A stretch of 64,000 nucleotides of DNA from Ischnura elegans. Taxonomy: Eukaryota > Arthropoda > Insecta > Odonata > Coenagrionidae. Below the pieces are notes generated by a model. That model had not been told where the DNA came from, did not search any database, and saw nothing but the letters and a program-made list of their open reading frames with translations. Below, one piece after another: positions 46,930 through 59,514 of this stretch (position 1 is its first letter; each line of letters begins with the position of its first letter). Position numbers and translations under genes: made by a program. The stretch spans positions 132,754,972 to 132,818,971 of the forward strand of contig NC_060248.1 in NCBI RefSeq assembly GCF_921293095.1, read 5' to 3'.

Positions 46930-48430
46930 AGGCATTCTTTATTCATTTAAAACATGGGCACCATTGTTTTGAAATGTAATAATCTCTGTTCTGATTAATT
47001 TGTTTTTTTTTTTTTTAATCATTTGTATTCAATTACTCATGTGTTTATGTTACTCTTATTTCATATAATTAATACATTCTGAGCGGAATGTATCTGTACT
47101 TATGGTTTTTTGTTCTTATGAGTGTCCCAGAGCATAAATAAAACAAATCATTCTTTCATTGAAACAGGAGCATCGTTAAGCGCAGTTAGGATGGATGAGG
47201 TTTAAAAAGAGGTAACAGCATGCATAGGAATTGCGAGGTCAGGGAAACCTTTTTCGAAATTGTGCTAGTTCTTCAAGTATATCGACCTCATGGATGCGAA
47301 AATAATACTCTAAATACGCATCATTCACATTTTTGCAAAATTCGCTCACATTTATAGGAGAGATTTCAATTTATTAATGTTGAAATATATCCTGTAATTT
47401 TTATTAAAATATTTTCGTGGAACTACATGAAACGTTCCGCAGGAATGTCAAGGAGAGGGAACAGTAATACCAGACCCTTTTGAATGTTCTGATGATGGGC
47501 GACAATTGCAGAATGCTTCCTCGTGGACTCACAGAAATATACCAAAAGAAGAACTAAGAGAATTTGCAATGAAACCACGGGACGAAAGAGTTTGTGTTAA
47601 GATTTATCCGTCATCTGTGTGCGTAAATCCAATTTTTTATATTATCTCTTAACCCACTTTAACAATCAACAAGATTCGTTTTGCTATGTAGTTACTATTC
47701 ACCTACAAATATGCCTTCAATATTCGCGGAATATGAGATTTGAGCCATTTATATGTGTGGTACAATGTTTTAAGCATCATTGTCGATTTCAGGAGGCGAA
47801 TACAGGATAGAAATTCACGAAGAATAAATATTGCTACATAATTTAATACGCAAAACTCTTCCTATTCATACGCCTGGGATTCATCAGCAATAAACCAATT
47901 TTTCTGATGAGATAAGCATTAAATTTTAAGAATATAGCGGTACTTGGTATCGTACACAAGCATTTATGCCGTAAAAAAGTACGAGGTAGTATTCACTTCA
48001 TAATGGAATCCTTTAGGTCAATAATAAAATCATTGACTCGCAAATAATATATCTTTCGCATTTTTAAATGATGGCGCCTAATAATTTCAGTTAAATCAAA
48101 CTTATCAGTATATTTTAACTCAATTTATCCTTCCAGTTGTCTTTTAAGAATTCGTTTTTCTGACCCTAATTGCGTTTTCTGATTCAAATCCATATTTTTT
48201 TAAATTCATAATTAATTCGTTTTTCGGAGTTAATATGTTTTGGGGACAAAGCGATTCAAAATTAAAATTTTAACTAAATATTCTCGGCTTAACTTATTTG
48301 GCATCAACTACGCAACCTGAAAATATTTTTATCGTTTTTTTCTGAATTAATTAGCTTCATATTTATTTTTCAGATGAACTTTCTCACGGGATTATTGAGC
48401 CGAAATCAACAACGGACTGATATCAGTTCT
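46930..48430. other. AT-rich intergenic sequence
   Basis: No genes recognised. A T run lies at 47,003-47,016. Confidence 0.45.
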
Positions 48431-48439
48431 GCATCGTTT

Positions 48440-48885
48440 TGACTTCCGTTGGTCAGCCCAGCAACTTATTCCCCTCCTCCTTTTCCACCACGGGAGATCT
48501 CATCTCATTTGTTCTGCCCTTTTTTTTCCTTTTGGCCGTCGTGAGCGGGGAGAGGGAAGAAGCAATTAGTGGCGATTTCGCACTCACCTGCGGACGCCAC
48601 GCACGCACTAGCCCTGGGGAGGGCGGAGAGCGGCAGTCTTTTGTTTAAACGAAACCCTCCCTCTCCAAATATTTGCCCCCACTTCCCCACCCCTAATCCC
48701 CCCTCCTCCCCTCGACCGCCCTTCAGGGCCATAGCGCACCGTTTAATTATCCATAGCGATGCGGACCTACGCATATTTTTTCCTCCCCTCGCCGACTTCG
48801 TTCTTCCCCGTTCCTCTCCTTCGCGTCCGCTTATCTTCGCACCGGTGGTTGTACCAAGAATAATCTCCCTCTCTCGTTGATATGT
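48440..48885. other. Pyrimidine-rich GC island
   Basis: C/T-rich on the plus strand with CpGs (48,585-48,620). The plus- and minus-strand frames up to 132 codons are composition-driven and have no domain. Confidence 0.45.
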
Positions 48886-48889
48886 GAGC

Positions 48890-49565
48890 CCAAAGGAAAG
48901 CAAATCATTTGAAATAGAGGCATAGGCACACGATACTCACGGCCTTACTTAAGTCCAAGGACACCAGCAAGTATAGACTTTCTACTGTCGTGTGGAAATA
49001 TGCGAAAGCAAATACAGGTTTATGGTTGATAAAACACTGTTTTGCCGTCATCGTTTGCATCCATCGAAGTCACTGCCAAAATAAGGATATGGAGAACGTG
49101 ACAACTTCAATGCTTATTTTTACAACACTTTCTAGTGCCATTATCATGTGACTAATGTGAGTTGATTCCCATTATGGCATTTATTTGCTTGAATCCCAAA
49201 AAATAGTCCACTGAGCTGACGAATTTCATTTCCATCATGTTTGTTTAGGTATCCTAGCCTATTCCATGCAACATGTCGGGTTTTTGCGTTAAACGCTAAC
49301 TTTTGGTTTGACGCATAGGTACATATTCTAATAGTAATTGCCATTTTTCTTATATCTAGACATGTAGTGTAGCCATGGGAGCCAGGATTATTTAACCATA
49401 TATTTTCACATGCATTTTACACATAATTCAGAAAAAATGCTCATTTTTTGTGACCATCGGACGAAGAGGTATAGTACAGCATGGAGTATACTTCGAATTT
49501 AGATAAAAATTACATTCACTCAATGTATTTTGTTTTCAAGAGAGAATAACGCAAGGCTAACTCCA
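48890..49565. other. AT-rich intergenic sequence
   Basis: Nothing recognised up to the start of the PLE relic. Confidence 0.4.
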
Positions 49566-49569
49566 TCCA

Positions 49570-50345
49570 TTGTCCAAGAGGTATATATTGTTTCGTACCG
49601 TCTCAATCTCACGGCCCTTATCAATTTTTATGTGCAACGTCTACCTTTCCTATAAAAGCCGTAGTCACCATTATCCTTCTCAACGCGGAGCTGTTCTTTC
49701 CACTATGATACATTGTTCGAAAGCAATTTCCTACGCGGAGTGTCTTCCTGCGGAATTGGACTATCTCAAGAATACCTTCCACCAGAATGGGTACGGAGAG
49801 CGGCAGATCTCATTGGCCTTCAGAAAGTCCTCCTAAACTGCAAAGAACTTGGTTATGAAGGAGAACCAACCAAAACCCACAGCCAGGGCCTTTTTGCCCT
49901 ATATTTCATCGATAGTGGGCAAACTGTCTAGGGTTTTGAGGAGGTGTAACATCGAAATCATCCATCGACCTATGTCAAGTTTAAGAGAACGCCTCGTTCG
50001 TGTAAAAGATCCGATTGGCCTTATGGCTTTAGGAGTTTATATAATCCCTTGTGAGTTTTCTGATGTCAACGTGGATGAGACTGGGCGAATAATATCTACT
50101 CGACTCAAAGAACACGAAAGGCGTTTCCGATTTGGTCAACCGAACAAATCAGCCATAGTCGAGCATCACCTGGATGAGGACCATAAAATAAGGTGGGATG
50201 ACACCATAGTTTTATGGCGATCAAATTAATTTTGGGATCGTTTAACTGAAGAGGCTATAGAGATAAGACTGGAAAATGAAAAAATCAACGGAGACACCGG
50301 ATATTCGATCAGCAGCTCTTGGAATCGAACTCTTAAAATATTTAT
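49570..50345 (+). pseudogene. Penelope-like retroelement protein, C-terminal half
   Basis: One plus-strand frame, broken by in-frame stops at 49,834-49,836 and 50,227-50,229, encodes the C-terminal half of a PLE protein. In order: SHHYPSQRGAVLSTMIH and a PAELDYLKNTFHQNGY stretch (region between reverse transcriptase and nuclease), PYISSIVGKLSRVLRRCNI, then KDPIGLMALGVYIIPC (GIY half), DETGRIISTRLKEHERRF, GQPNKSAIVEHHLDEDHKI, WDDTIVLW, and after the second stop FWDRLTEEAIEIRLENEKIN and a SSSWNRTL end. The layout matches known PLEs. The YIG glycine position is altered (NVDETG instead of YVGETG), so the nuclease core is mutated as well as interrupted. The reverse-transcriptase palm is absent, making this a 5'-truncated dead copy. 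Confidence 0.93.
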
Positions 50346-50550
50346 GATTGCGAGATCTAAGTCTACGTTGGTCCACGGTCCTATGCGTCAACAATCGGGG
50401 CTCGACCAATCCGGCCCTTCCTAATGCTGAGCTTCAACGGTCACTTCAAATATTCATTCAGTAGCCTTGAGATTGGGTAACGATTCGGAGCCCGAAACGT
50501 CGGCGCTCATAGAAAGTCTTACCCGCGCGGAATCACGAGAAAAGTTTAAA
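50346..50550 (+). mobile_element. PLE 3' tail
   Basis: Follows the protein relic in the same orientation. It holds GAGATTGGGTAACGATTCGG and then GAGCCCGAAACGTCGGCGCT, in which TTCGG-AGC-CCGAA can pair as a 5-bp hairpin next to AAACGTCGGCGC. A shorter version of this tail occurs on the minus strand at 6,015-6,080. The 3' limit is uncertain, about 50,550. Confidence 0.7.
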
Positions 50551-50554
50551 TATT

Positions 50555-51340
50555 CTACCTTTCCTCCTGTAATTATGGTATTAATTCAAAAATGTTGACA
50601 TATTTGAAAATTTAATTGCACATCAAACAAACTTCATCGTAGTTAAGTGGATCGGCGCCGAATTCTCAGAGCATGCCTGGTAATCTTTTGCTTTTATCGA
50701 ACAAGGGCTGAATCTTTTGGCTCGACTTTGCTAGGGACAATCACGATGCAATATTAATTATTCGGCGTCCATGGTTTCCCTGAAGTTGGAATTAAACTGG
50801 GCTGATGAGAACAAATATATCTGCTATATTGTTAGCGATGACGCGGAATTATCTTCATTAATCTTGTACCTGATAGTCCATGGCTTCAGTCAGATTATAA
50901 CAAGTTGAATTTTGGTGTTGGTTTCATTACATCGTCCTGTATATCTTCTGACAGTAAGTCTCGCCGAAGATTCGCATTCTGCCAACACAAGAAGGGTGGG
51001 TGCGGATGGCAAGGAGAGGAGACAGTAATGGCACTGGTTTACAAACTTCATTAAGTTAGCCCTCTAATTCTCCTACACAATTTACAATGAAATCGATTTA
51101 GTTGTAATGTTTATCTAAATTCAAACTTGCATTTACTTTCCCTGGAAATTCCGCAAAAAAATAGTTGTGAATGAAAAAATAAGAAATACATCGATATTTT
51201 CATGAAAAACATCATTTTTCAGTCCAAAATTTTGTCGGTAAATCTCGCAATCGTGTTCGCCCGCCAAATATAGAAGATATAAAAATTAATTGAGTTATTA
51301 AAAATCATCTCTCCAGCACAATTTCACTGAATTTATTTAG
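50555..51340. other. Intergenic sequence
   Basis: No gene recognised. The stretch 50,640-50,900 is non-repetitive with moderate GC and contains ATATTAATTATTCGG; it could be regulatory, but nothing distinctive marks it. Confidence 0.35.
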
Positions 51341-51344
51341 TCTA

Positions 51345-51800
51345 GGTTGTTTGGAGCGAGCGGCCTCGAACAAGTGCTTCGCTTAATATCGTGTGCTTTA
51401 GGCCTCTCGCGAAGGATTCTCTCTGCCTGTGCGGCTGTGTTCAAGCGAGCATAGGGGGCGGGCACTTATGGACTATAAACAGGGGCTGTGGCCCGGGGCG
51501 TCAGGTAGCCCCCTCCGTTTTGCGCGGTACTAAATCAGCTGGGGCCCTCTCCGCCCGGCCAGCCTCTAATTGCGAGGACTGATATCTCGGCACTGGGACC
51601 CTGAGGGCCTTTGAAAGGGGATGAGGGAGTCAGCATTGCAAAGCGGCCAAAGTGCTTATTATGTGTTGGGAGGCGCCGCCGCGGCCCGTCCGCCTCCAGC
51701 CTGGAGGCTCCAGCCCAAGTGCGGTGCATGGCAGGGGCTGCTTTGCCACTGTTGGTCCTCCGCCCGCGGGCCGCACTCCCAACTTCCTAATGAAGGGTTT
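51345..51800. other. GC-rich, CpG-containing island
   Basis: Unlike most GC islands here, this one is not simple sequence. It is mixed, with CpGs (GGAGGCGCCGCCGCGGCCCG near 51,669; CCGCCCGGCC near 51,559) and TTATGGACTATAAACAGG around 51,467-51,484. Frames of up to 115 codons on either strand have no domain. It could be a CpG island or a distal regulatory element. Confidence 0.4.
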
Positions 51801-51804
51801 ACTC

Positions 51805-54560
51805 GGCGATGTTTCTTTTTTTTAATCTTCAATGCTACTGGATTTGTGCACTTTTTTCTTAATAGTTGGTTCTCCCGTGAGTTGGGGCGTTTCATATGTC
51901 ACTTAACACCACCACACACTATCTGTATTGGTGCATTTATACAACACCTGCCTCTCTTCAGTTTCTAAATATAGAAGCCATGGAGTCTCATTCATAAAAA
52001 CATCGCCAGGTTGTCGCTGACTGATTCTTTACGGAGACCCATTAATTTCTTGACTTTCATTCTTCGTAGCAAATTACTATTTTGTCCTATGCGATTGAGA
52101 CTTTGTTGTGATCAGTTCTCGCCGCAGATATTTAAATTTCACATTTGCACATAATCTATCATTCATTCAATCACGGGAAGTATTTTTTCAACTCTCTGGC
52201 TATTTCTCTCGTTGTAACGGCTTTTGCTTGAATCATATCATTCATAAAAAAATCTGCACGTCCTTGCTAGTTAAATCTTTAGAGTGGCCGCTTAGTTGTA
52301 TCATTTTTTCAATTATGTCAATTGAGTGTGTATCATTAATGGAATGAGGATCGAATCAATCTATGCTTGAAAATGATGTTTTAATTGCTCTCAAGTGCAT
52401 ACGTTTTTATTTCTCCCCTCAACGAAAGTATTTTACTTTGGAAACTTTTTTCTAGATTCATTGGGAAATTAATCGGTTGACTCGACGAAGTTCATATTTG
52501 ATGAAAATTATAAAATGAAATATATATTGATACTATCTTTTAGGAGCAAAAATCCAAGCAATTGCATTATCCAACAACCGAATGCAGTTGGAAGTTTTTT
52601 CGTGATTCTTAGAGAAAAAATCAGTGAATATGTTTTCCTTCAAGTTCTTTGGATATAGTAATACTTTTTCTTTTATAAGAGATAGTTAAAAAGCTCTCTT
52701 TATATCATTACTTGATACATTTCGTTTAGTAGGCCATCTATAGTTCGCAGCCAGGAGATAAAAATAATAAAGGAAAAGAATTTTTAGAAAAAGAGAAAAT
52801 TTATAGGTAAAGAATGTGAAGTGTATTTTTTATTCGATCAAACAAAGTGCTCTTGCATCACGTGTACATATGAGTGGTTAAAAGTGATTTATTTATAACA
52901 TTTATGTAGTTATAAGGTTGAAGGTCTGAAATGTTACTTCTTTCAAACTTAATGGCTATTAATACCCAAACAGCCAACAGATTTGGAAGCCTGGGAGGTT
53001 TGGTCGTCTTAAAACAGAAATAGATACGGAAGAGAAAAGGGAGAAGCCCGTTACCATGGATACACCTCGGGAAGTGACGTCAATTGAATAGTTTTTTTTA
53101 CTTTGATTAGATAGATTGATTTATCTTAAGCCATCCATTTATTAAAATCCCGTCATTTCTCCATCAACCGAATAAAAAATATTTATACCTATTTACGATT
53201 TCTACACTGTGATATCATCTCTGTTGCGATAAAGTTTTAATTCTATAAAGTAGAAGTAAAGCTACAGCACCTTTTATAATTTAGGTTTAGTATGAAATGC
53301 TTCATATATTTATGGAAGTAGAACACTCTGCAACTTCACATTTAAAAAAATCATTGCACAACTAAGAGAATTCCAGCACCAGTGCCTTCTCATACTCCTC
53401 AAGCACTTCCCTGCATCATAATCATGATGCGAAAAATGCTTCATGAAATTACTTAATCATTTTCAGATAGTGAACAGTTCGTTGGACAGAAACAGACCAG
53501 GATTGCATTCCAAGGTATTGTGGTGTACATAGGCTTTTAAAGAGGGACCCGTTTGCTGTCAATTGCGGAACCAATGGAGTAATTCAAATGGCTGATGCGC
53601 TTATATGAGTGATTTTTTTCCTCAAATGGCCTGACGGATTTGGAAAGCCGACTTTATTTATTATTTATATATTCCTGTTTTGGGAAGCATCCGGCGCAAA
53701 ATAATAAGGGATTTATTTTGCTGTTTAGCCACACTTTTTGAATTATTAATTGGTTATTTGGATGTTAAATATCTCTTGATTGTTGTGCTTTCTTGTTTCC
53801 TCTTATACATTAGTCTCCAAGTGTGAGGTTTCTACACAAGTAAATGGCAGTTCAACTGTTCTTGATAATTTATTGAAAACCACGGGCAATCGGGGATTAA
53901 GAGCATACAAATCACCGAAGTAATCAGGGGGAAAACATGTGGTCCTCTGGGAGTAAGTTGGCTCTTTTAGGGACTTGTTGATAGGTATTTCCCAGGGAAA
54001 ATTGCAAAGGTACCACGCGGTCTATAATCTGCACTCTACCGTGGAACAAGTCCAAGGGATTCGTGAAGTATCAAACTGATGAAATGGTAATCACGGGTGT
54101 TGAAGGGAGGGCTTGGGAGGTAAATTGAGTTTTTATTAGATAAGTTAATATTATTTTTTTTAAATTTTTATTCGAACAGACTTCATTTTTGCTAGTTCAA
54201 GTCACGACATCATCTCATCTTTCGGTATCATTTAAATGGCCTATCATACCCAATGATAGACTCATAACGCCGCCGTTTTGATCCATGACTGCTTATTCGA
54301 CGATTGAGCTCGTTTACCTCACAGCTAATCTCTATATCTAAAGACCGACCCATCATTTGCAATACGGTGGACGTACTCGGTGGCTTTTATCTCAGCCGCG
54401 AGCGGAATCGTATAGTGTATTTAAAATATAGGTTTTCAAAGGGGATTTTTCCAATCGTCTTCCATTTACGATGATACGTTTTCACGTTACCTCACGGGAA
54501 ATATAAGATATAGGAAAAATAAGTTTTTTGGAAGAATATATTTTATTTCCGCCATGGACA
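51805..54560. other. AT-rich intergenic sequence
   Basis: About 2.7 kb with no recognisable gene, SINE, LINE or PLE fragment. Confidence 0.45.
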
Positions 54561-54570
54561 GGTAAAGGTG

Positions 54571-54860
54571 AGCGTATTAGCCCAGCGATTAGCGTGCCTT
54601 TTTGCTGATGGAAGAGTCCCAGATTCAAATCCAGGGTAAATAAACCCTGGATTTAAAAAAATTCTATACCCCGAAATAAAAACAATTCTAAAAATTCTAT
54701 TCTAGGCTTGGGAAAAGAAATGGGACCGAGCTCCTTTCATGAATATTGCATATACATGCGGCTGTGACATAGTTTAGATCGAGCTCCACCCTAACCTAAT
54801 AGGTCCATAGTCCTGTCAGCTGAATCACTGAGGTAGGGAGGCATATTATCCTTAGCCCAA
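54571..54860 (+). mobile_element. tRNA-derived SINE, family C, with hairpin after the head
   Basis: A box TAGCCCAGCGATT (54,578-54,590), B-box-like GATTCAAATCC (54,622-54,632). Immediately after, AAATCCAGGGT (54,627-54,637) pairs perfectly with ACCCTGGATTT (54,644-54,654). The body has GGCTGTGACATAGTTTAG, GAGCTCCACCCTAACC and GCTGAATCACTGAGG, matching 38,965-39,225. An AT-rich insertion lies between head and body (54,655-54,705). Confidence 0.8.
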
Positions 54861-54899
54861 CTCACGACACAGAAAATTCACGCTGTAGCCTCCTCAGAG

Positions 54900-55260
54900 T
54901 CAAGTGGTGGCCTCCTCTCATGAAGTGGTTGCTATTGTTTGTAACTCAGAGCGCCTCTCTTTTGTTCTTCTTTATTTCTTTGCCGCAATCGGAACACATC
55001 TCGCTGCGCCAGGTGGAAGGGGGATCACCCACCGGAAGGGACCCCTCTACTCGCCCCCCAACGCAACCCCCACCCCCACAAGACAGCTGGCCCCGATGGG
55101 AAGGGACCCAAGGACGCCCTCACCCCCCCCCCCCCACCCTGCATTTTGACCCCCCTCCCAGTAATCGGCCTGTGAGCTCCGCATTTTGGGAAAAAAATTA
55201 TCGCCTTCCGTTCGGCTGAAAACGCTTCCTCGGAAAGGAGAAGCGGACTTGGCCTCTCAT
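54900..55260. other. GC-rich island with a 13-base C run
   Basis: C-rich tracts with an uninterrupted run at 55,123-55,135. Two plus-strand frames cross it with Pro-rich composition and no domain. Confidence 0.5.
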
Positions 55261-55264
55261 CCCA

Positions 55265-57040
55265 CCGACCGTGATACGGATGCCTCCAATTTGGAACTCA
55301 CGTCCACGCATTACACGAGGTTTAGGCCGGTGTACATTTTGCGAAACATCCCTTCTCCTCGAATTGAGATCCCCTCTTCAAATCCGAGGCAGGTCCATTC
55401 TCTTCCATTCTATCCATTAATCCTATCATCTTCCAGTGCTTCCCCGTTAACAAAAGGATTGCACGTTCAAGTATCACTAAAGAAAAATGAAGCATTAAAC
55501 ATTGGAATTCAGTATCATGCGGTTTACCCATTGTCATTGATGCGTAGCATGATAATCTTCGGACAAGTGAACTGAACCGCTCCATTTAACCTTATCCTAA
55601 GCCTGTTTCGTGCAACCTGCTCTTAGATAATAAGGACTGGACACTCGTGGTAATTTCTGCCCGCCAAAACGTCGCCTTTGTAACAATCGTTCGCTAGATG
55701 TTTATTATAGATGGCTAGATGGTTTCATCTGCTACATGATTTTTGGACAATAGCATCTTCAAACATTAAATAATAGTCATGGTTTGGTGTAAATTCATAG
55801 ATAGTCACCTTCGAAAAATGCATTAGGAATTTATATACGTTCATATGGGAAACAGAATGTATCATCTCGATAATAACTTGATTATGGAAGTCGTTCGATG
55901 AAATTGCTACATTAGTAAGCCAAAGCATTAGTATTTGGTATTAGTTTTGATTGCATAAAGAGTCAAATAATTGGAAAACTGCGCCTATTCCTGTTGTGTT
56001 CAGGATGTGTGCGCTACTTTTCAAAGTTGACTACCCGCCCTGCCGTCTAGCGGACGAATGTCGCAGAGGCTGCAATAAGGCCAACACTTTTTGACGCAGC
56101 CGGCGTAGGAAGGTTCACAGGCGTTGTCTTGTGCGGTCACATCTCTTGGTTCACTTCTTGGGACTACAATTCACTTTTTCCTCCGTTGAAATGCTCTCAC
56201 TTTATTCCTGCGTCTCCTTTCTTTTCCAATTCGTTAGCGTTCCTTGTCATCCCTCGCTCCAGTTCACCCATCATATCCTACGATTCATTCTGCAGTGACC
56301 GGTATCGGAGACTGCGAAGTTCAGCCGAAGCTTCTTTTTCCATACCTATTGCCGAATTGGAATAAAATATAAAGCTTAGTTGCATAATTTTATCATTTAG
56401 GTCAATTTTGATGCTCTGACAGAAATTGAAACACATGGAATGAATTGAGGAGGAGTCACTACCTTCTAATACTACTGAAGTACCTGCGGATTGAGAAACC
56501 TATTCATCGACCAATTTAAATGTTACGTGGCTTGTGCTGGAATTTTTTAAACTGAAGGATATCACTTAAGAAAATAGAAAGCAGCAATAACGATCTTCAG
56601 ATTTTGGGGTGTTTCGCCAATTTTTTGGGGTAATGGTTTAAGGAAGGACATCGGAGAATAGGACGTAAATTATGCGAAAAGGATTGAGAGATCACCGTTG
56701 AAACACTGGGGAGGCCTCAATAAACTTGTCCAGATTAATGCTTCTGCATTGGATTAAAAAATTAAATACTAGGCTGAGTTTCACTCCCTGAAGTTTTTGA
56801 TCAATAGAGTTTTAAGATATTGCTTACATTACTTTTAATTAATCATTTATTTCTTGAGTTTTCGCTAGCTCTTTTTGTCAGTTTCTTGCATTGAAACTTT
56901 TATACTTAATGTTCATAATCATCTATTTGCCCTGGCAAAATAATTCTCAAATACACCCTATAGCTTTACCATCATGGCACTTTTTGGTTGGCCACTCTTT
57001 TTAGAAAAAATTTACATTATAAACTTTTTCTAAAAATATG
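55265..57040. other. AT-rich intergenic sequence
   Basis: No gene recognised. The frame at 55,186-55,575 continues out of the GC island without any domain. Nothing else is supported. Confidence 0.4.
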
Positions 57041-57149
57041 CTTACAGAAAGATTGGATCCGTTTTTTTTAATCGCACTCTCATGAAGTCAATTGTCGTGG
57101 AGAGAGGCTCTTCTTCGTCATAGCCTTCCTGAGACATATCGTTCCTTCC

Positions 57150-57560
57150 ATGGTTGAAGGTTTGTTTGTCGTGATGGCCAGGGGCAGGTCGGGACGCCCT
57201 CCCGCAGTCGCCCTTGTAATGACTGGCCGTGTCACGCACAGGGGTGGCCGGGGCTCGAAGGGAAATAATCGCAGCGACGGCGGCGGCCTTTCCAGGGGCG
57301 GCAGAAGTGCAGGGGGTGGGTAATTGCAGGTTGTCCGAAATGGCGCCTTCCGGAAGGGTATCAGCCCTCCACCCCCTGGCGGATGCAAGAACGGTGCCTG
57401 CCCTCGACTCCCACTCCGGTGGCAGGAGGGGGGGGGGGGGCAGGAAGAGGATCCGGGGGTGGGGGGAGCGAGAAGTGCCGTGAAATTGGCTCAACCCCCC
57501 CTAAAATTCAAGGGTGCACTTCGGAGGGCCCAACGATTAGTGACAGCCCCAGAAAAACTC
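57150..57560. other. GC-rich island with a 13-base G run
   Basis: G-rich sequence with CpGs (GCGACGGCGGCGGCC near 57,273) and an uninterrupted G run at 57,428-57,440. Several frames of 66-150 codons cross it on both strands; none has a domain, and all change composition with the tract. Confidence 0.5.
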
Positions 57561-57569
57561 CCAGCAAAA

Positions 57570-58980
57570 CTACCCTCACGTGATGCGTATCGGGTTTTAG
57601 ACCGCAAAAATGGCAGAAGAAATATGGCCTTTAAAAGTATATCTATGGAGAGGTTGCTTACCTTCATAATGAAACTAAATTCATCTTAAACTAACACTTC
57701 TATTATCCGAACCGATCTGGGTTGCGTTATCATTTGGGTGATGGCACAACTGTGTTGAAACTAGTTCCGGTGTCGCATAAGTGTGAATTTAAACACGGAT
57801 GGTTGCATTGTGAGTTACTTCCTCACTCATTTCATGTTTCAATACGACTGTTTTCGGTATACCTGCGGAGAAAATGACTTTTTAATAGCATTGAATCATT
57901 GAATGGAAGAAATAATCTTAATAATTCAATACCATTAGTATGAATATAGTAAGTAGATGAATATATTAGATGAATGAGTATATATACTGTATATATATAT
58001 ACTATACTATATAATGAGTATATACTATCGTAGAGTAGCTAAAAGTTTGTCGAGTACTTCTCTTCTGTTACTCTTCGTTACAAAATATATTTATTTTACT
58101 TTAATTCAACTGACTTCAAAGTGCAGAAACCATAGACACGTACCTTTTCAACTAGCTTAGATTTTGAAGATGCCCTCATGCTGTAATCTTTGGATGGAAA
58201 GGGTTGAGGTTTAAGGTTACGATTAAATCTACGAGTAACGCAACGACTCATAGCTGACACTGCAACTCTTTCAACTGGAAAGACTTGTGCTCATGATAAG
58301 ACGACGTATTTATTTCTCCCCTACTCCATATTAACATAAGAAAGTAATTCTTAAATTTAAGTTGGCCCGACGTTTAATCCAAAATCAACCTTGGATTTTA
58401 CTGCCGTATTTCGTATGGTGAAAGTTATCACTAGCCGCCAAAAATTATCGCAAGAATAGTAGTATTTCTTAATTTGTGTCTGAAAAATTGGTGTTAACAA
58501 AAAATCCATCTTCGATTTTCTGCCATTGTAGGTATATGTTATTAATTATTCTCTTGTGTTCGTTTGACTAAAAACAACTGTTTTGCTTCTTCAAATATCC
58601 TATATTACGATTGCGCCGTAAACGAGGTTGTGGAAGCCATATAAAAAATTGCTATCGAGGATAGCAATTCAGATCATTCTCATTATTTTAAATTATTGCC
58701 TTCGTATATTCATCCATTTTCCCATTAATCACGATACCTCTCCCCCAACGATTCCCTAGTTTTCTTGAAACTTTTCTGAATCGCATTTTTGACATTTATG
58801 TGTAGTAATGCCTATTCTGCCTGAATATAGGCAGGCGTATCAAGTTCATCCCTCTGATTTATTGTTTCGAACCCACACTATGCGGCCGCGCCAAACAATC
58901 AAGGCCCTCTCCAGCGCTTGGTAGTTCTCGGCACCCTTTTGAATAGGTAAGCCCACGAGGATTGTGCAACCGCAGATTAG
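57570..58980. other. AT-rich intergenic sequence
   Basis: No genes recognised. It contains the TA-rich repeat at 57,955-58,032. Confidence 0.45.
57955..58032. repeat. TA-rich simple repeat with palindromes
   Basis: Repeated ATATAC/GTATAT units (GAGTATATATACTGTATATATATATACTATACT region) and two GAGTATATA units. It can form cruciform hairpins. No gene. Confidence 0.85.
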
Positions 58981-58999
58981 GGTAGGTCAGTGTTTTCGT

Positions 59000-59290
59000 G
59001 GAAAGTGTTTTACCCTCAGGAGGAAAGGGGAGACCATCATGGATCGCTTATGATAATCACTGTAATCCACGCGCGAGCAATTCTCTGGCTGGGGAGTCGA
59101 GAGAGTCCCACGGACTCACACGGCCCTGCCTTACGGACGTGTCCACTCGAGGGCAGTTGGTCAGGGGACCTGTAATTCGGGTGCTGCGAACGCCGCCTGC
59201 CTGCTGGCCCCTCGAACAAGGGTCCGAAGGGCCGCAGATGGGTCCCGCTTCCCACGGATATCACGTAGTTTCCCATTGCTCCTCAACTTA
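59000..59290. other. GC-rich, non-simple island
   Basis: Mixed-composition GC-rich stretch (TCACACGGCCCTGCC, GTCCACTCGAGGGCAG, TGCCTGCTGGCCCC) with no long simple runs and no recognisable domain in either strand's frames (up to 105 codons). It may be a conserved non-coding element or unrecognised exon; nothing decides. Confidence 0.3.
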
Positions 59291-59470
59291 TATCAAGTTT
59301 GTAGAACAATATTAGCTATATGCTGATCGGAATCTTTTAAAAAAAGTCAATAAATAAATTAAATACTTCAAAAATTCTCTAATGTTTTATTTTACAATTT
59401 TTGATGGAATACTTTACCAAGAATTATTGTGATTGAAAAGAAAAGACTTCGTAATTCCACATAAAATATA

Positions 59471-59512
59471 CGACCAAGGTTTCGAAATATTACGTCATCA
59501 TCAGGTACAAAC
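59471..59512 (-). repeat. PLE-type terminal motif
   Basis: Minus strand: TTGTACCTGATGATGACG, then TTTCGAAACC. It shares the layout TTGTACC-W-GATGATG, then CGAAAC, then TTG..CG, then a TGTGGAA and TCTTTT tail with the motif at 60,463-60,504. The stem between the blocks is degraded here. Confidence 0.5.
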
Positions 59513-59514
59513 AA

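Noticed and set aside
47492..47515. CTGATGATGGGCGAC as another PLE tail
   Set aside because: No GAAAC block and no hairpin follow it.
57042..57494. 150-codon minus-strand frame
   Set aside because: Composition changes with the G-rich tract and both strands are open; no recognisable motif.
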